Origin: Actinomycetota bacterium
GTDB lineage: Bacteria; Actinomycetota; Aquicultoria; Aquicultorales; Aquicultoraceae
Direction: 5' to 3'
NCBI GenBank assembly: GCA_018333515.1
Contig: JAGXSZ010000005.1
Coordinates: 62,001 to 126,000, forward strand
DNA length: 64,000 bases
Shown here: in pieces, positions 50,668-60,803 of the stretch
How the letters are laid out: each line of letters begins with the position of its first letter
Position numbering within the stretch: the first letter of the stretch is position 1
Program-made: the position numbers and the translations under genes
Notes under the pieces: model-generated
What the model was told of the DNA's origin: nothing
The model's input: only the letters and a program-made list of their open reading frames with translations
Databases searched by the model: none

Positions 50668-51498
50668 CTATGCACCGGAAGCGGAAGCTATGCCCCACAG
50701 CGCTTCATGGGCTTTTTCGACGACCGCATCGATAATCCTTTTTCTCTCGCTCTCACCGACAGGCGCACCATCGCCCGCGGCGTAGAGCAAGAACTCGAGA
50801 TTTCCTTCCGGCCCTTTTATCGGCGAGAATGAAATCCCTTTAATCCGCATGCCGTTTTTCTCAAAGAATTCCCAGGTCTCGTTTAAGACATCCTTGTGCA
50901 CGGTCGGGTCTTTTACCACACCTTTCTTGCCGACCCTCGCGCGTCCCGCTTCAAACTGCGGCTTCACGAGCGCTACAATCTCACCGTCCGGCGCCAGCAG
51001 CGCTAAAACGCTCGATAAAATCTTTTGAAGAGATATGAAAGAGACATCGATGGTGATAAGGTCGGCGAGGTAGGGAAGATCATCGGGTTTTACGTGGCGG
51101 ATGTTGGTCCGCTCCAAAACTATGACTCGCGGATCTTGGCGCAGGGACCAAGCTAGCTGGCCATAACCGACATCTACGGCGACCACCTGCTTGACGCCTT
51201 TACTCAACAGACAGTCGGTAAAGCCGCCGGTCGATGCCCCTATATCGATTGCCGCCTTGCCCGTGGGGTCGATCGAGAACTCTCGAAGCGCTTTTTCTAG
51301 TTTCAGCCCGCCTCGGGATACGTACGAGTCGTCCCGATCGATTGTTATATGGCCACCCTCATCGACCAGGCTGGAGGGTTTCTCGATGGGCTTAGCGTCG
51401 ACATAAACCTTCCGAGCGATAATCAGCCGCCGAGCTTGCTCGCGGCTTTCCACCAGGCCTGATTCAACTAGATATACGTCGGCTCGTTTTCTGCCCAT
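50668..51498 (-). CDS. tlyA: TlyA-family rRNA 2'-O-methyltransferase
   Basis: A 276-residue protein with an N-terminal S4 RNA-binding domain (RADVYLVESGLVESREQARRL) and an FtsJ-type methyltransferase domain with KAAIDIGASTGGFTDCLL and a K-D-K-E pattern. TlyA methylates 16S/23S rRNA riboses in Mycobacterium and is a capreomycin susceptibility factor. Follows dxs. Confidence 0.94.
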   Translation of the reverse strand: MGRKRADVYLVESGLVESREQARRLIIARKVYVDAKPIEKPSSLVDEGGHITIDRDDSYVSRGGLKLEKALREFSIDPTGKAAIDIGASTGGFTDCLLSKGVKQVVAVDVGYGQLAWSLRQDPRVIVLERTNIRHVKPDDLPYLADLITIDVSFISLQKILSSVLALLAPDGEIVALVKPQFEAGRARVGKKGVVKDPTVHKDVLNETWEFFEKNGMRIKGISFSPIKGPEGNLEFLLYAAGDGAPVGESERKRIIDAVVEKAHEALWGIASASGA

Positions 51499-51549
51499 AA
51501 AATAATCTAGACTGGATGGTTTGTTGAACGCGCCGCGTCATCGAGCCTA

Positions 51550-53496
51550 CTACTCGAAGATCGTGGGGTGGGTACCGAAGGGCGCGCGCCCGGCGGAATC
51601 GCCCGGTTTCTTGCCGCTCTTCAGTTCGTCCAGCTTACGGTTGACACTATACGCGATGCCGTTAGCGTCGAGACCGGCCTCCGCGAGAAGGCGTTTCATC
51701 GACCCGTGGGACATAAACCTATCGGGCAGCCCCAGCCTGAGAAACGGCATGTGATACCCCATCTCCACCAACGATTCCAGAACCGCTGAGCCGAAGCCTC
51801 CCGCGACCGTATTCTCCTCGATGCTGACGAGTAGTTTGTGTTTCTCGGCCGCCCGGCTTATCAGCTCCTCGTCTATCGGCTTAATGAAGCGCATATTTAC
51901 AACGGACGCGGATACGCCGCGCTCCCGCAGTATCTTGGCCGCCTCCAGCGCGGAATTGACCATTCGCCCGACCGCGAGCAGGCAGATTTCCGTTCCTTCT
52001 TCGAGAATCTCGCCCTTACCCAAAGGCATAATGCGGTAGTCCTCTGAAACAGGGACCCCGCGACCCAGGTCGCGTGGATAACGTATCGCCACCGGCTGAC
52101 CGATTTCCGTAGCCGTAAAGAGCATGTGCCGCAGTTCGTCTTCGTCTTTCGGGGCCATTATGGCAAGGCCCGGAACGCTTCGCAGATATGTAAGGTCGAA
52201 CGCCCCGTGGTGGGTCGGCCCGTCTTCGCCTACAAGTCCCGCCCGGTCTATCGCAAAGACCACCGGCAGCTCTTGGAGGCTGACATCCTGCATTATCTGG
52301 TCGAACGCCCGCTGCAAGAACGTCGAGTATATCGCCACTACCGGATGGAAACCCTGGGTCGCCATGCCCGCGGCGAACGTCACCGCGTGAGCCTCCGCGA
52401 TACCGACGTCATAGAATCTGTCCGGCAGCTCCAGCGCGAATTCGTCCAGGCCCGTACCGCTGGTCATAGCCGCCGTTATCGCAACTATCCTATCGTTCTT
52501 CTTCGCTAAATCCACGAGCGTATTACCGAACACCTCGGTATAGGTCGCGGCGCTACTCGACGACTTGGGCTCGCCCGTCCTTTGCACAAAAGGAGCGATT
52601 CCATGCCATTTCTCCGGCCTTTCGACCGCCGGTATGTAGCCCAGCCCCTTCTTGGTGATTACATGAATCAATACAGGCCCTCCGACCTGCTTAGCAAGCG
52701 CGATGTTCTTCTCTAAATCTTTGATGTCGTGACCGTCGAACGGTCCCATATATGTAAATCCCAGCTCTTCGAAGAGCATGCCCGGAACGAGCAGCGCTTT
52801 GACGCTCTCTTTAATATGCATCCCGATATCGTAAACGAACTCTCCGATGGCGGGGAGCTTCTTGATTCGCGACTCTATCTCGCGGCGCAGCTTGGTGTGG
52901 CCCGGGTCGAGGCGGAGCTGTGTAAGATAGCTGCTCATCGCGCCGACATTCGGCGATATCGACATCTCATTGTCGTTGAGGACAACGATAAGGCTCGTCC
53001 CCAAATGCCCGGCCTGGTTGAGCGCTTCATAGGCCATGCCGCCGGTGAGCGACCCGTCGCCTATGACCGCTACGACATGCTCGTCTCCCCCCTTCATATC
53101 TCGCGCCTCGGCGATGCCGAGCGCCACGCTTATCGAGTTGCTCGCATGTCCCGTATCGAACACGTCGTGCGCGCTCTCCGCTCTCTTCGGAAAACCGGCC
53201 AACCCTCCGTACTGACGCAGGGTCGTAAAGGTCTCATTCCTGCCGGTTATAAGCTTGTGAACGTAGCTCTGGTGTCCCACATCCCATACGATCTTGTCTT
53301 TGGGACTATTGAGCGACCGGTGGAGAGCGAGTGTGAACTCGACCGCTCCCAGATTGGACCCGAGATGCCCGCCCGTTTCCGAGACAGCCTCGATCAGCCG
53401 CGTCCTCAACTCTTGCGCGAGCCGCGCCAGCTCGCCATGGGACATCCGCTTCAAGTCTTTTGGGCCGTCTATCGTACTTAAGATCTTGTAATCCAT
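51550..53496 (-). CDS. dxs: 1-deoxy-D-xylulose-5-phosphate synthase
   Basis: First enzyme of the MEP isoprenoid pathway, joining pyruvate and glyceraldehyde-3-phosphate with thiamine diphosphate. The 648 residues show VIGDGSLTGGMAYEALNQAG, GGHLGSNLG, and the C-terminal DRAGLVGEDGPTHHGAFDL. Upstream is polyprenyl synthase, which uses the pathway product. Confidence 0.97.
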   Translation of the reverse strand: MDYKILSTIDGPKDLKRMSHGELARLAQELRTRLIEAVSETGGHLGSNLGAVEFTLALHRSLNSPKDKIVWDVGHQSYVHKLITGRNETFTTLRQYGGLAGFPKRAESAHDVFDTGHASNSISVALGIAEARDMKGGDEHVVAVIGDGSLTGGMAYEALNQAGHLGTSLIVVLNDNEMSISPNVGAMSSYLTQLRLDPGHTKLRREIESRIKKLPAIGEFVYDIGMHIKESVKALLVPGMLFEELGFTYMGPFDGHDIKDLEKNIALAKQVGGPVLIHVITKKGLGYIPAVERPEKWHGIAPFVQRTGEPKSSSSAATYTEVFGNTLVDLAKKNDRIVAITAAMTSGTGLDEFALELPDRFYDVGIAEAHAVTFAAGMATQGFHPVVAIYSTFLQRAFDQIMQDVSLQELPVVFAIDRAGLVGEDGPTHHGAFDLTYLRSVPGLAIMAPKDEDELRHMLFTATEIGQPVAIRYPRDLGRGVPVSEDYRIMPLGKGEILEEGTEICLLAVGRMVNSALEAAKILRERGVSASVVNMRFIKPIDEELISRAAEKHKLLVSIEENTVAGGFGSAVLESLVEMGYHMPFLRLGLPDRFMSHGSMKRLLAEAGLDANGIAYSVNRKLDELKSGKKPGDSAGRAPFGTHPTIFE

Positions 53497-53630
53497 ACTA
53501 TCCTTCTTTTCCCGTAATGGACGGGCCTAACTCATTCATCCCCCATCATAGCCCAAACGACAACATCCATACAATCGCCATCGCATCGAACGCGACCTTG
53601 AAAACCGCCGCACCGGATCTTTCAGACAGA

Positions 53631-54509
53631 CTAGAACTGTCGCTCATAAACAAAATCCGCCAAGTTTCTCAAGACCGTCGTATCGCCCGCCACTCCATCG
53701 AGCGCCTCTTTTGCGCGGCCGACAACCGACTCGGCCATCGCTTTGGCCTCCTCGAGCCCATAGACCGACGGATAGGTCGCCTTCCCTAATCTCGCGTCGC
53801 TCCCCGACATCTTACCCAAAACCTCGGTCTCCCCGACCACGTCGAGCACATCGTCGGTTATTTGAAACGCCAACCCCAGATATCCCGCATACGAACTCAA
53901 TCCGGTCAGCTCGGACGGCGATGCCCCGGCTAAAATCGAGCCGGCCCTGACTGAGGCTTTTATCAACGCGCCCGTCTTGTTTTCGTGAATAAACTCGAGC
54001 GTCGACGCGTCTATATCCCGGCCCTGTGAGATAATATCCACGACCTGGCCGCCGACCATCCCGGCAACCCCGGCCGCCGAGGATAATTCGCGCATCACAT
54101 CTACTATGCGGCCCCGGTCACCCGCTCTCTGCGCGCCCGCAATAAGGCTAAACGCCTCTGAAAAGAGCGCATCACCGGCGAGAATCGCCATGGCTTCTCC
54201 AAAGAGAATATGACAGGTAGGTTTGCCCCGGCGCAACTCATCGTCGTCGATCGCGGGAAGGTCGTCGTGGATCAGGGAGTAAGTGTGGATGTATTCGACG
54301 GCGCAAGCGGTGGGCATTACCTCATCGGCGGTCGCCCCGAACAACTTCGCGGCTTCGATGACGAGTATGGCCCTGAACCGCTTGCCGCCCGAGAAAAGGC
54401 TGTGGCTCATCGCCTCGTAGACAACTTCGGGGTTACGTTTCTTTGGAAAATACTCTCTCAGGCCGGCTTCGATTAAAAGCCTGGTATCATCCGGATATTT
54501 AGCGGTCAA
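53631..54509 (-). CDS. Polyprenyl (farnesyl/geranylgeranyl-type) diphosphate synthase
   Basis: A trans-prenyltransferase of 292 residues. The first aspartate motif is HDDLPAIDDDELRRGKPTCH and the second is FQITDDVLDVVGETE. FGA instead of bulky residues before the first motif cannot be used to set the chain length. Overlaps xseB by 11 bases. Probably farnesyl-type by position between xseB and dxs. Confidence 0.92.
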   Translation of the reverse strand: MTAKYPDDTRLLIEAGLREYFPKKRNPEVVYEAMSHSLFSGGKRFRAILVIEAAKLFGATADEVMPTACAVEYIHTYSLIHDDLPAIDDDELRRGKPTCHILFGEAMAILAGDALFSEAFSLIAGAQRAGDRGRIVDVMRELSSAAGVAGMVGGQVVDIISQGRDIDASTLEFIHENKTGALIKASVRAGSILAGASPSELTGLSSYAGYLGLAFQITDDVLDVVGETEVLGKMSGSDARLGKATYPSVYGLEEAKAMAESVVGRAKEALDGVAGDTTVLRNLADFVYERQF

Positions 54510-54720
54510 CTATATCTTCCCCCGGGGAATCTTCTTCGTTCTGAGGAATCCAGGCTGTATAGTCTATCTGCTGATTGCACAAGGTAGCAAGTTGGATACT
54601 CTCTTCGAGAAGGTCGAGTGAGGCTTCCAGGCTTATCTCTTTCTTTCTTACCTGCTCGGCAATGTCTTCGAGCCGTTCCAAAGCATGGTCGTAGTTTAAT
54701 TTCTCCAATTGTCCCACCAT
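54499..54720 (-). CDS. xseB: Exodeoxyribonuclease VII small subunit
   Basis: A 73-residue helical protein with the family pattern LNYDHALERLEDIAEQVRKK followed by SLEASLDLLEESIQLA. It is the small subunit of exonuclease VII. The large-subunit gene xseA, usually adjacent, is not in this window between nusB and xseB. Confidence 0.88.
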   Translation of the reverse strand: MVGQLEKLNYDHALERLEDIAEQVRKKEISLEASLDLLEESIQLATLCNQQIDYTAWIPQNEEDSPGEDIVDR

Positions 54721-54731
54721 CTTCTTCTGTT

Positions 54732-55151
54732 TTAGCTGCTTTGTTTTGATTGCTTCAACTCTGTCGCGATCCTGCCGAGAATGCCGTTGACGAACTTGCT
54801 CGATTCCTCCATCCCGTAGACTTTAGCCAATTCAACGACTTCGTTGATTGAAACGCTAACCGGTATATCTTCCTCGTACACCATCTCGTATAGGCCGATT
54901 CTGATGAGGTTGCGGTCGACTATCGGCATACGCTCAAGCGCCCAGTTATCGGTATGCGAAGTTATCGCTTCATCGATTGCCCGACGATTTTTATCGACAC
55001 CATATATCAAGGTGATGGTAAAATCGCTTGGCGCTTCTTCCCTGGCAAGAATCCTATTTTTAATTATTTCGCCGAAAGGCTGCCCGGTAATCTCGTTCTC
55101 GTAGAGAATTTCCAATGCGTCTTTCCGCGCTTTTCGACGTTCAGACATCAT
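54732..55151 (-). CDS. nusB: Transcription antitermination factor NusB
   Basis: NusB binds boxA RNA with NusE in rRNA antitermination. The 139-residue helical protein starts RRKARKDALEILYENEITGQ and ends with ESSKFVNGILGRIATEL, a family hallmark. Starts close to the accC-side gap of 80 bases, and lies 11 bases before xseB. Confidence 0.93.
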   Translation of the reverse strand: MMSERRKARKDALEILYENEITGQPFGEIIKNRILAREEAPSDFTITLIYGVDKNRRAIDEAITSHTDNWALERMPIVDRNLIRIGLYEMVYEEDIPVSVSINEVVELAKVYGMEESSKFVNGILGRIATELKQSKQSS

Positions 55152-55231
55152 ATATCCAGATTTCCGCCTGTAATCTTGCCGGTCTTAGCCCGCACACGGC
55201 GTTACGGCCACATTCGCGCGGCTCGCTAACT

Positions 55232-56581
55232 TTATTGGTCGTTCAATATCCACTGGGCGATAAAATCCGTGTAGACCTCGCCCTTCCTGAAAATCGCGTT
55301 GTCGAGAACTTTTAAGTGAAACGGTATCGTTGTCGCTAAGCCCATGATAACACATTCTTCCAGCGCTCTTCTGCCCCTATCTATCGCCTCGTTCCTGTCG
55401 TTGCCCCAAACAACGAGCTTCGCCAGGAGCGAGTCGTAATAACTGGGCACTTCATAGCCTGTATACAGGTGGCTGTCGATGCGCACTCCGGGTCCTCCGG
55501 GTGGGTTATATAGCGATACTTTGCCGCCCGCCGGCATAAAATTCTTATCCGGGTCCTCCGCGTTAATTCTGAACTCGATGGCATGCCCGTTGGCTTTGAT
55601 ATCATCCTGCGTAAAACCGAGGGCTTCACCGGCCGCGACTCTGATTTGTTCTTTAATAAGATCCACGCCGGTCACCATCTCGGTAACCGGATGCTCGACC
55701 TGAATTCGCGTATTCATCTCCATGAAGTAATAGCTGCCGTCCGGTTCGACCAGAAACTCGATCGTACCGGCGTTGACGTAATCGACGGCTTTCGCGGCCC
55801 GCACCGCCACCTCGCCCATCTCGGCGCGCTGCGCGGCCGATATCGACGGCGACGGAGACTCCTCGACCAACTTCTGGTGCCGGCGCTGTATCGAGCAGTC
55901 ACGCTCTCCGAGGTGGACTACGTTTCCAAAGGAATCGGCGATTATTTGAAACTCGATATGGCGCGGTTTTTCGACGAACTTCTCCATGTAGACTTCGTCG
56001 TTTCCGAATGCCGCTTTCGCTTCGGCTTGCGCCATTTGAAGAAACTTGACGACTTCTTTCTCGTTCTGGGCTACTCTCATTCCCCGGCCTCCGCCTCCGG
56101 CGGAGGCCTTTATCATTACCGGGTAACCTATCTCCTTAGCGGCGCTTACCGCTTCCTTCTCGCCCGAGACCGACCCCTGTGTTCCGGGCGTTACCGGTAT
56201 TCCCGCCGCCGTCATGCGGCGTCTCGCTTCCGATTTATGCCCCATCGCCTCTATCGCCTCGGACGACGGCCCGATAAAAGTTATGTGGCACGATTTACAT
56301 ATATCGGCAAACTGGTGGTTCTCCGCTAGAAACCCGTAACCCGGATGAATCGCGTCCGCGCCCGTAACTTCGGCCGCGCTGATAATATTCGGGATACTAA
56401 GGTAGCTGCGGTGCGTTTGCGCCGGGCCGACACAGACCGCTTCGTCGGCCAATTTTGTATGTAACGCCTCCGCGTCCGCCTCCGAATAAATTGCTACGGT
56501 CGGGACCCCCAACTCTTTGCACGCCCTTATCACCCGTACCGCGATTTCACCCCTGTTTGCTATTAATACTTTACGAAACAA
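55232..56581 (-). CDS. accC: Biotin carboxylase subunit (AccC/PycA type)
   Basis: The ATP-grasp enzyme carboxylates biotin. The 449-residue protein has [55 protein letters not shown] and [18 protein letters not shown]. Because the next gene upstream (56651) is a pyruvate carboxylase B-like chain with its own biotinyl domain, this chain could serve pyruvate carboxylase, acetyl-CoA carboxylase, or both. Confidence 0.94.
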   Translation of the reverse strand: MFRKVLIANRGEIAVRVIRACKELGVPTVAIYSEADAEALHTKLADEAVCVGPAQTHRSYLSIPNIISAAEVTGADAIHPGYGFLAENHQFADICKSCHITFIGPSSEAIEAMGHKSEARRRMTAAGIPVTPGTQGSVSGEKEAVSAAKEIGYPVMIKASAGGGGRGMRVAQNEKEVVKFLQMAQAEAKAAFGNDEVYMEKFVEKPRHIEFQIIADSFGNVVHLGERDCSIQRRHQKLVEESPSPSISAAQRAEMGEVAVRAAKAVDYVNAGTIEFLVEPDGSYYFMEMNTRIQVEHPVTEMVTGVDLIKEQIRVAAGEALGFTQDDIKANGHAIEFRINAEDPDKNFMPAGGKVSLYNPPGGPGVRIDSHLYTGYEVPSYYDSLLAKLVVWGNDRNEAIDRGRRALEECVIMGLATTIPFHLKVLDNAIFRKGEVYTDFIAQWILNDQ

Positions 56582-56650
56582 TATATTCTCCCTTACGCCT
56601 TCAAACCCAACCTTGACCGCGACTTAGCCATTATCCTTATCGTCTGCTTC

Positions 56651-58495
56651 CTAAGCGCTAGGCTCGTACACAAACATGACTTGGCCGTACTCGACCGCAT
56701 CGCCGTTTTCGACCGCTATCGCCCGGACTATACCCTTTTCTTCCGCTGCTATCTCGTTCATCAATTTCATCGCCTCGACGATGCAGAGCGTTTGGCCTTC
56801 CGATACCTCATCGCCCACATCGACGAACGGGTCCGCCCCCGGAGAGCCCGAACTGTAGAAAGTTCCGACCATCGGCGCTACTATCTTTTTCCAGTGCCCC
56901 GGGTAGTCGCCGTCTTTCTTCTCCTCTTTCGGAGCCGTCTTTTCTCCGCCGCCGATCGATACCGCGGGTGCTTCGACCGCCGCTGTCACGCCGCCCTTGC
57001 GTACCGCTATCTTTACCCCGTTTTCCTCGATGATCACTTCCGAGACGCCACTCTCGTCTACCAGCTTTATGAGTTCTTTGATCTGGTTTATATCCATAAC
57101 CCCATCCTCCCCGGCGGACCCTATTTCTTCGCTCATCATGAATACCGCTTTTTCCGCACCGTCCACATGAGACTCGAGATATTTTCTCGCCTCGTTCGGG
57201 AATAATGCGTATGTCAATACGTCCTCTTCGCTCTTGGCCAAGTCTCCTATAGCCTTCGCGTAATCTTCGAATGTCTCGGTAATCAAATCGGCCGGCCTGC
57301 ACGTCAAGACCTCGTCGTCACCGAGAATCCGCGAGGCTATATCCTTGTCCATAGGCCCCGGCGCACGACCGTAAAGCCCTCTGATGTACTGTTTCATCTC
57401 GTCCGGAATAATCGCCCAGCGTTTTCCGGTGAGAACATTTAGTACGGCTTGCGTACCGACGATCTGGCTCATCGGCGTCACCAGCGGCGGGTACCCCACC
57501 TCGGCGCGTACTTTAGGAATCTCCTCGAGCACCTCGTCGAGCCGGTCCGCCGATTTTTGTTGCTCAAGCTGGCTTTCGAGGTTCGATATCATGCCGCCGG
57601 GAACCTGGTGCGCAAAGACCTGCATATTCGCGAGCGACGTCACTCCTCTCTGGAAGCCCCGCTTAACTCTAATGTCCTCCCAGTATTTCGCGATATGGAA
57701 AAGCTCGTCCAGGTCAAAGCCGGTGTCATACGGCGTATCTTTGAGCGCGGCCACAATCATCTCGACCGCCGGCTGTGAGTTGCCGAATGCGAGAGGCACA
57801 GTCGCCGTATCGATTATATCCACACCGGCTTCGATTGCTTTCAGGTAATTCATCGGTGCCATACCGCCGATGTAATGGCAGTGTAAATCGATCGGCACCT
57901 CGACCTCCCTGCGCAGGCGCTCTATTAGTTTTTGCGTCCTGTAGGGGGTAAGCAGCGCCGCCATATCCTTGATACAAATCGAGTCGACACCCATCTCCAC
58001 CAGCTCGATCGCGGTTTCTATGTAGTGCTCCAACGTGTGGACGGGGCTTATTGTGTAACAGACTGCGCCCTGAGCGTGGGCGCCCGCTTCTTTGACCGCT
58101 TCTATCGATACCTTCAGGTTCCTCGTATCGTTGAGCGCGTCGAAGCACCTAAAGATATCCATGCCGTTCTTGGCCGACGCATGGATGAACCGGCGCACGA
58201 TATCGTCGGGATACTGACGATATCCGACGAGATTCTGCCCTCGCAACAACATCTGCAGCGGGGTGCGGGGGGCGTGCTTCTTGATGACCCTCAACCTGTC
58301 CCAGGGATTCTCATCTAGAAAACGGAGTGTCGCGTCGAACGTGGCGCCGCCCCAAACTTCCAGCGAATAATAGCCGATGCGGTCGTGATGTTCCAAAACC
58401 CTTAGCATATCGTCGGTACGCATACGAGTCGCCCAAAGTGACTGGTGCGCATCGCGTAATGTCGTATCGGTTATCTTGACCGGCCTATTCTTCAT
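56651..58495 (-). CDS. Pyruvate carboxylase subunit B-like carboxyltransferase fused to AccB-like biotin carrier
   Basis: A 614-residue protein. Residues 1 to about 460 are a carboxyltransferase of the pyruvate carboxylase/oxaloacetate decarboxylase alpha/transcarboxylase 5S family (ITDTTLRDAHQSLWATRMRT; IKDMAALLTPY; DLHCHYIGGMAP). Residues about 490-614 look like a complete AccB: DINQIKELIKLVDESGVSEV then a biotinyl domain with the biotin Lys in VEAMKLMNEI. Two-subunit pyruvate carboxylase with AccC is most likely; decarboxylase is less likely since no membrane subunits are nearby. Confidence 0.9.
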   Translation of the reverse strand: MKNRPVKITDTTLRDAHQSLWATRMRTDDMLRVLEHHDRIGYYSLEVWGGATFDATLRFLDENPWDRLRVIKKHAPRTPLQMLLRGQNLVGYRQYPDDIVRRFIHASAKNGMDIFRCFDALNDTRNLKVSIEAVKEAGAHAQGAVCYTISPVHTLEHYIETAIELVEMGVDSICIKDMAALLTPYRTQKLIERLRREVEVPIDLHCHYIGGMAPMNYLKAIEAGVDIIDTATVPLAFGNSQPAVEMIVAALKDTPYDTGFDLDELFHIAKYWEDIRVKRGFQRGVTSLANMQVFAHQVPGGMISNLESQLEQQKSADRLDEVLEEIPKVRAEVGYPPLVTPMSQIVGTQAVLNVLTGKRWAIIPDEMKQYIRGLYGRAPGPMDKDIASRILGDDEVLTCRPADLITETFEDYAKAIGDLAKSEEDVLTYALFPNEARKYLESHVDGAEKAVFMMSEEIGSAGEDGVMDINQIKELIKLVDESGVSEVIIEENGVKIAVRKGGVTAAVEAPAVSIGGGEKTAPKEEKKDGDYPGHWKKIVAPMVGTFYSSGSPGADPFVDVGDEVSEGQTLCIVEAMKLMNEIAAEEKGIVRAIAVENGDAVEYGQVMFVYEPSA

Positions 58496-59021
58496 ACAAC
58501 ACCCACTTCATCGTTGACAATTTTTACCTTCCATACTCCGCAATCAAGCACTATAGGAGGGTGCGCTCGATTGGCCGTTGCGGCGAAACGCTCGTTGAAC
58601 AACCTTAAATAGCGCTTTGGTATGCTGCGGTTAGATCCAACCTCGAAACCGTTATCTCACTCGAATAACGGCCTTTAACATCATTAAATCGCTCGGTCTT
58701 CAGCATCCGAACCGTGTTGCGAAATAAGTTTTGCCGCCTCGCGCGCGTTCCGGCGCCGACACGGATTCCCCTTCGCACCCGGCTTCTCCGGAGACCGCAA
58801 TCCCTTGTTCAGGTATTGTAACACACTCCGAGTTACAATATACCCCGTCCAGCTTTCAGAACGGGGTATCACCTGTATTTAATCTATGTTATTATACTCT
58901 ATTTTCACCCAGCGGTGAAGATTTTGCTCAATTTATGTATACGCGTTCGCCTGATATCGAATGACGCTCCTCGTCACTCCGTTAAACCCGGCTAATAGGC
59001 ACGCGTAACAGAACAGCCCGG
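58496..59021. other. 526-base structured intergenic region between efp and the carboxylase
   Basis: No convincing gene. It contains a minus-strand promoter (58891-58919) and, downstream of it in the transcript, two adjacent perfect hairpins: TATTGTAAC/GTTACAATA at 58814-58822 and 58832-58840, and ATACCCCGT/ACGGGGTAT at 58840-58848 and 58861-58869. A weak 62-codon frame at 58684-58872 has no Shine-Dalgarno and includes the hairpins. A leader about 380 bases long before the carboxylase ATG would result. Confidence 0.6.
58891..58919 (-). promoter_or_regulatory. Promoter with operator-like palindrome upstream of the carboxylase gene
   Basis: On the minus strand TATAAT (58896-58891) lies 17 bases after TTCACC (58919-58914). 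TTCACC-GCTG-GGTGAA is a perfect inverted repeat spanning the -35 region. This suggests a regulated promoter for the carboxylase transcript. The regulator is unknown. Confidence 0.65.
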
Positions 59022-59579
59022 CTAGGCTCTGGTGATGTAGTCGCCTGTTCTGGTGTCGACCTTGACTATGTCGCCTATCTTAATAAAAAGCGGTACCTGC
59101 ACGAGCGCGCCCGTTTCGAGCGTGGCGGGCTTAGTGGCGCCGCTCGCGGTGTCACCCTTCAAGCCGGGATCGGTCTCCGTTACCTCAAGCTCCACGGTTA
59201 TCGGCAACTCTATGGCTATCGCTTGCCCCTCATGCATTGCGATAAGAACATTCATGTTTTCTTTTAGAAAGTTCGTCTCACTACTTAGAAACGCCGCCGG
59301 CAGACCTATCTGCTCATAAGTTTCGGTGTCCATAAACATATATTCGCTGCCGTCGTTGTAGAGATATTGCATGGAGCGTCTGTTCACGACGGCTTGGTCA
59401 AATTTCTCGCCGGCCCTGAATGTTCTGTCCACCACAGCGCCGGTCTTGAAATTCTTTAGTTTCGTGCGAACGAACGCCCCGCCCTTACCCGGTTTGACAT
59501 GTTGAAAATCAACAATCTGATAGAGAACACCGTCTACATAGATGGTCATCCCGTTCTTAAACTCATTCGTCGAAATCAT
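59022..59579 (-). CDS. efp: Elongation factor P
   Basis: EF-P relieves ribosome stalling at polyproline. The 185-residue protein from ATG 59579 has the tip loop [15 protein letters not shown] with K32 as the possible modification site, and three OB-like domains ending [19 protein letters not shown] lies six bases upstream; a 9-residue longer reading is rejected. Modification enzymes are not in the window. Last gene of the aro-pepP-efp run. Confidence 0.96.
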   Translation of the reverse strand: MISTNEFKNGMTIYVDGVLYQIVDFQHVKPGKGGAFVRTKLKNFKTGAVVDRTFRAGEKFDQAVVNRRSMQYLYNDGSEYMFMDTETYEQIGLPAAFLSSETNFLKENMNVLIAMHEGQAIAIELPITVELEVTETDPGLKGDTASGATKPATLETGALVQVPLFIKIGDIVKVDTRTGDYITRA

Positions 59580-59627
59580 TAAAACCTCCGTATCGCCTCC
59601 GCCCAAAATCCCTTTTTCCTAGTAATT

Positions 59628-60770
59628 CTACAACTCCAGCAGCTCTTTCGTCGAGTGCGTCAATATTTTATTGCCTGTCTCGGTCACGACGACAAGGTCT
59701 TCTATACGGACGCCTCCGAAGCCGCTTATATATATTCCCGGCTCCACCGTAACGACCATCTGCGGCTTCAACAAACTCTTGCTCCCCGCGCCCAGCACCG
59801 GCGACTCATGGACATTAAGTCCGACGCCATGACCTACGTTATGCGTAAAATACTCGCCGAGGCCGGCCTCGGCGATAATGCGCCTGCCCGCGGCGTCTAT
59901 CTCTTCGCCGCTTTTGTCGGGGGCGACCGCCGCCAGCGCGGCGAGCTGGGCTTCTCTTACTTTTTCATATATCTCGCGTTTGCGGCTACTAGCCTCGCCC
60001 ACAACGACCGTTCGCGTCATATCGGAGTGATAGCCCTCGATAACCGCGCCGAAATCGAGTTTTACGAAATCACCCGGCTCGATTCTTTTCTCTGAGGGCA
60101 CGGCATGCGGTATCGCCGAATTCGCACCCGAAGCGACTATCGTCTCGAAACTCGGCTTCCGCGCACCGTTTCTCAACATAAAATAGTCTAGCTCGATCGC
60201 GATGTCTCGCTCGCTCGTGCCCGGTTTTATAAAATCGATGATATGGTCGAAGGCGCGATCCGCGAGAGCCGCGGCGGCGGCGATGTTAGCAATCTCATAC
60301 TCGTCTTTTACTTCACGTAAAGGTTCGACCAGGTTAGAGAGACCGACCAATTGAACCTCTCCAAACTCCTCGACCAGCCGCTCGAATTGTCTAACAGTAA
60401 CGTGCGTAGCCTCGAAGCCCGCCCTTTTCGCCCCGTTTTGTCGGGCAACCGCCACTATCTCTTCCATCGACGGTTTGGCCCAGGGCGCAATCTCATCGGC
60501 ATTCGCCGACTTGAGCGCTTCGTCATAATAGCGGTGGTCTATGATGAGCGTTGATTTTTGACTGTCTACGATAAGGCGCACCCTCGCGCCGGTCATCCCG
60601 CCCGCGCAACCGCTTAGATAGAAAATATTATGCGGCTCACTGACGAGTAAGACGTCGATCTCAGCCGCTCTAATGCGTTCTCTAAGTTTGTTAAGACGTT
60701 CGCTGTAGTTTATCCCAAATCCCCCGTCATCCGCGATGCGACAGACCCTGTTCGGATAGAGTCTAACCAT
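59628..60770 (-). CDS. pepP: M24-family Xaa-Pro aminopeptidase/dipeptidase
   Basis: A 380-residue metallopeptidase. Metal ligands lie in [45 protein letters not shown] and [11 protein letters not shown]. The N-terminal creatinase-like domain begins after an unusual 20-residue extension; no other in-frame start is clear. The efp-pepP pairing is very common in Firmicutes and Actinobacteria. Confidence 0.93.
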   Translation of the reverse strand: MVRLYPNRVCRIADDGGFGINYSERLNKLRERIRAAEIDVLLVSEPHNIFYLSGCAGGMTGARVRLIVDSQKSTLIIDHRYYDEALKSANADEIAPWAKPSMEEIVAVARQNGAKRAGFEATHVTVRQFERLVEEFGEVQLVGLSNLVEPLREVKDEYEIANIAAAAALADRAFDHIIDFIKPGTSERDIAIELDYFMLRNGARKPSFETIVASGANSAIPHAVPSEKRIEPGDFVKLDFGAVIEGYHSDMTRTVVVGEASSRKREIYEKVREAQLAALAAVAPDKSGEEIDAAGRRIIAEAGLGEYFTHNVGHGVGLNVHESPVLGAGSKSLLKPQMVVTVEPGIYISGFGGVRIEDLVVVTETGNKILTHSTKELLEL

Positions 60771-60803
60771 AAAGGGTCGCCCGCATGGGGCCGTCGCGAC
60801 CTC

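Noticed and set aside
56651-58495. Oxaloacetate decarboxylase (sodium pump) alpha subunit
   Set aside because: No beta or gamma membrane subunit is nearby, and a biotin carboxylase gene is adjacent, which favours a carboxylase.
58684-58872. A 62-codon frame upstream of the carboxylase
   Set aside because: GTG start without a Shine-Dalgarno, composition unlike other proteins here, and the frame includes two perfect hairpins. A leader RNA is more likely.
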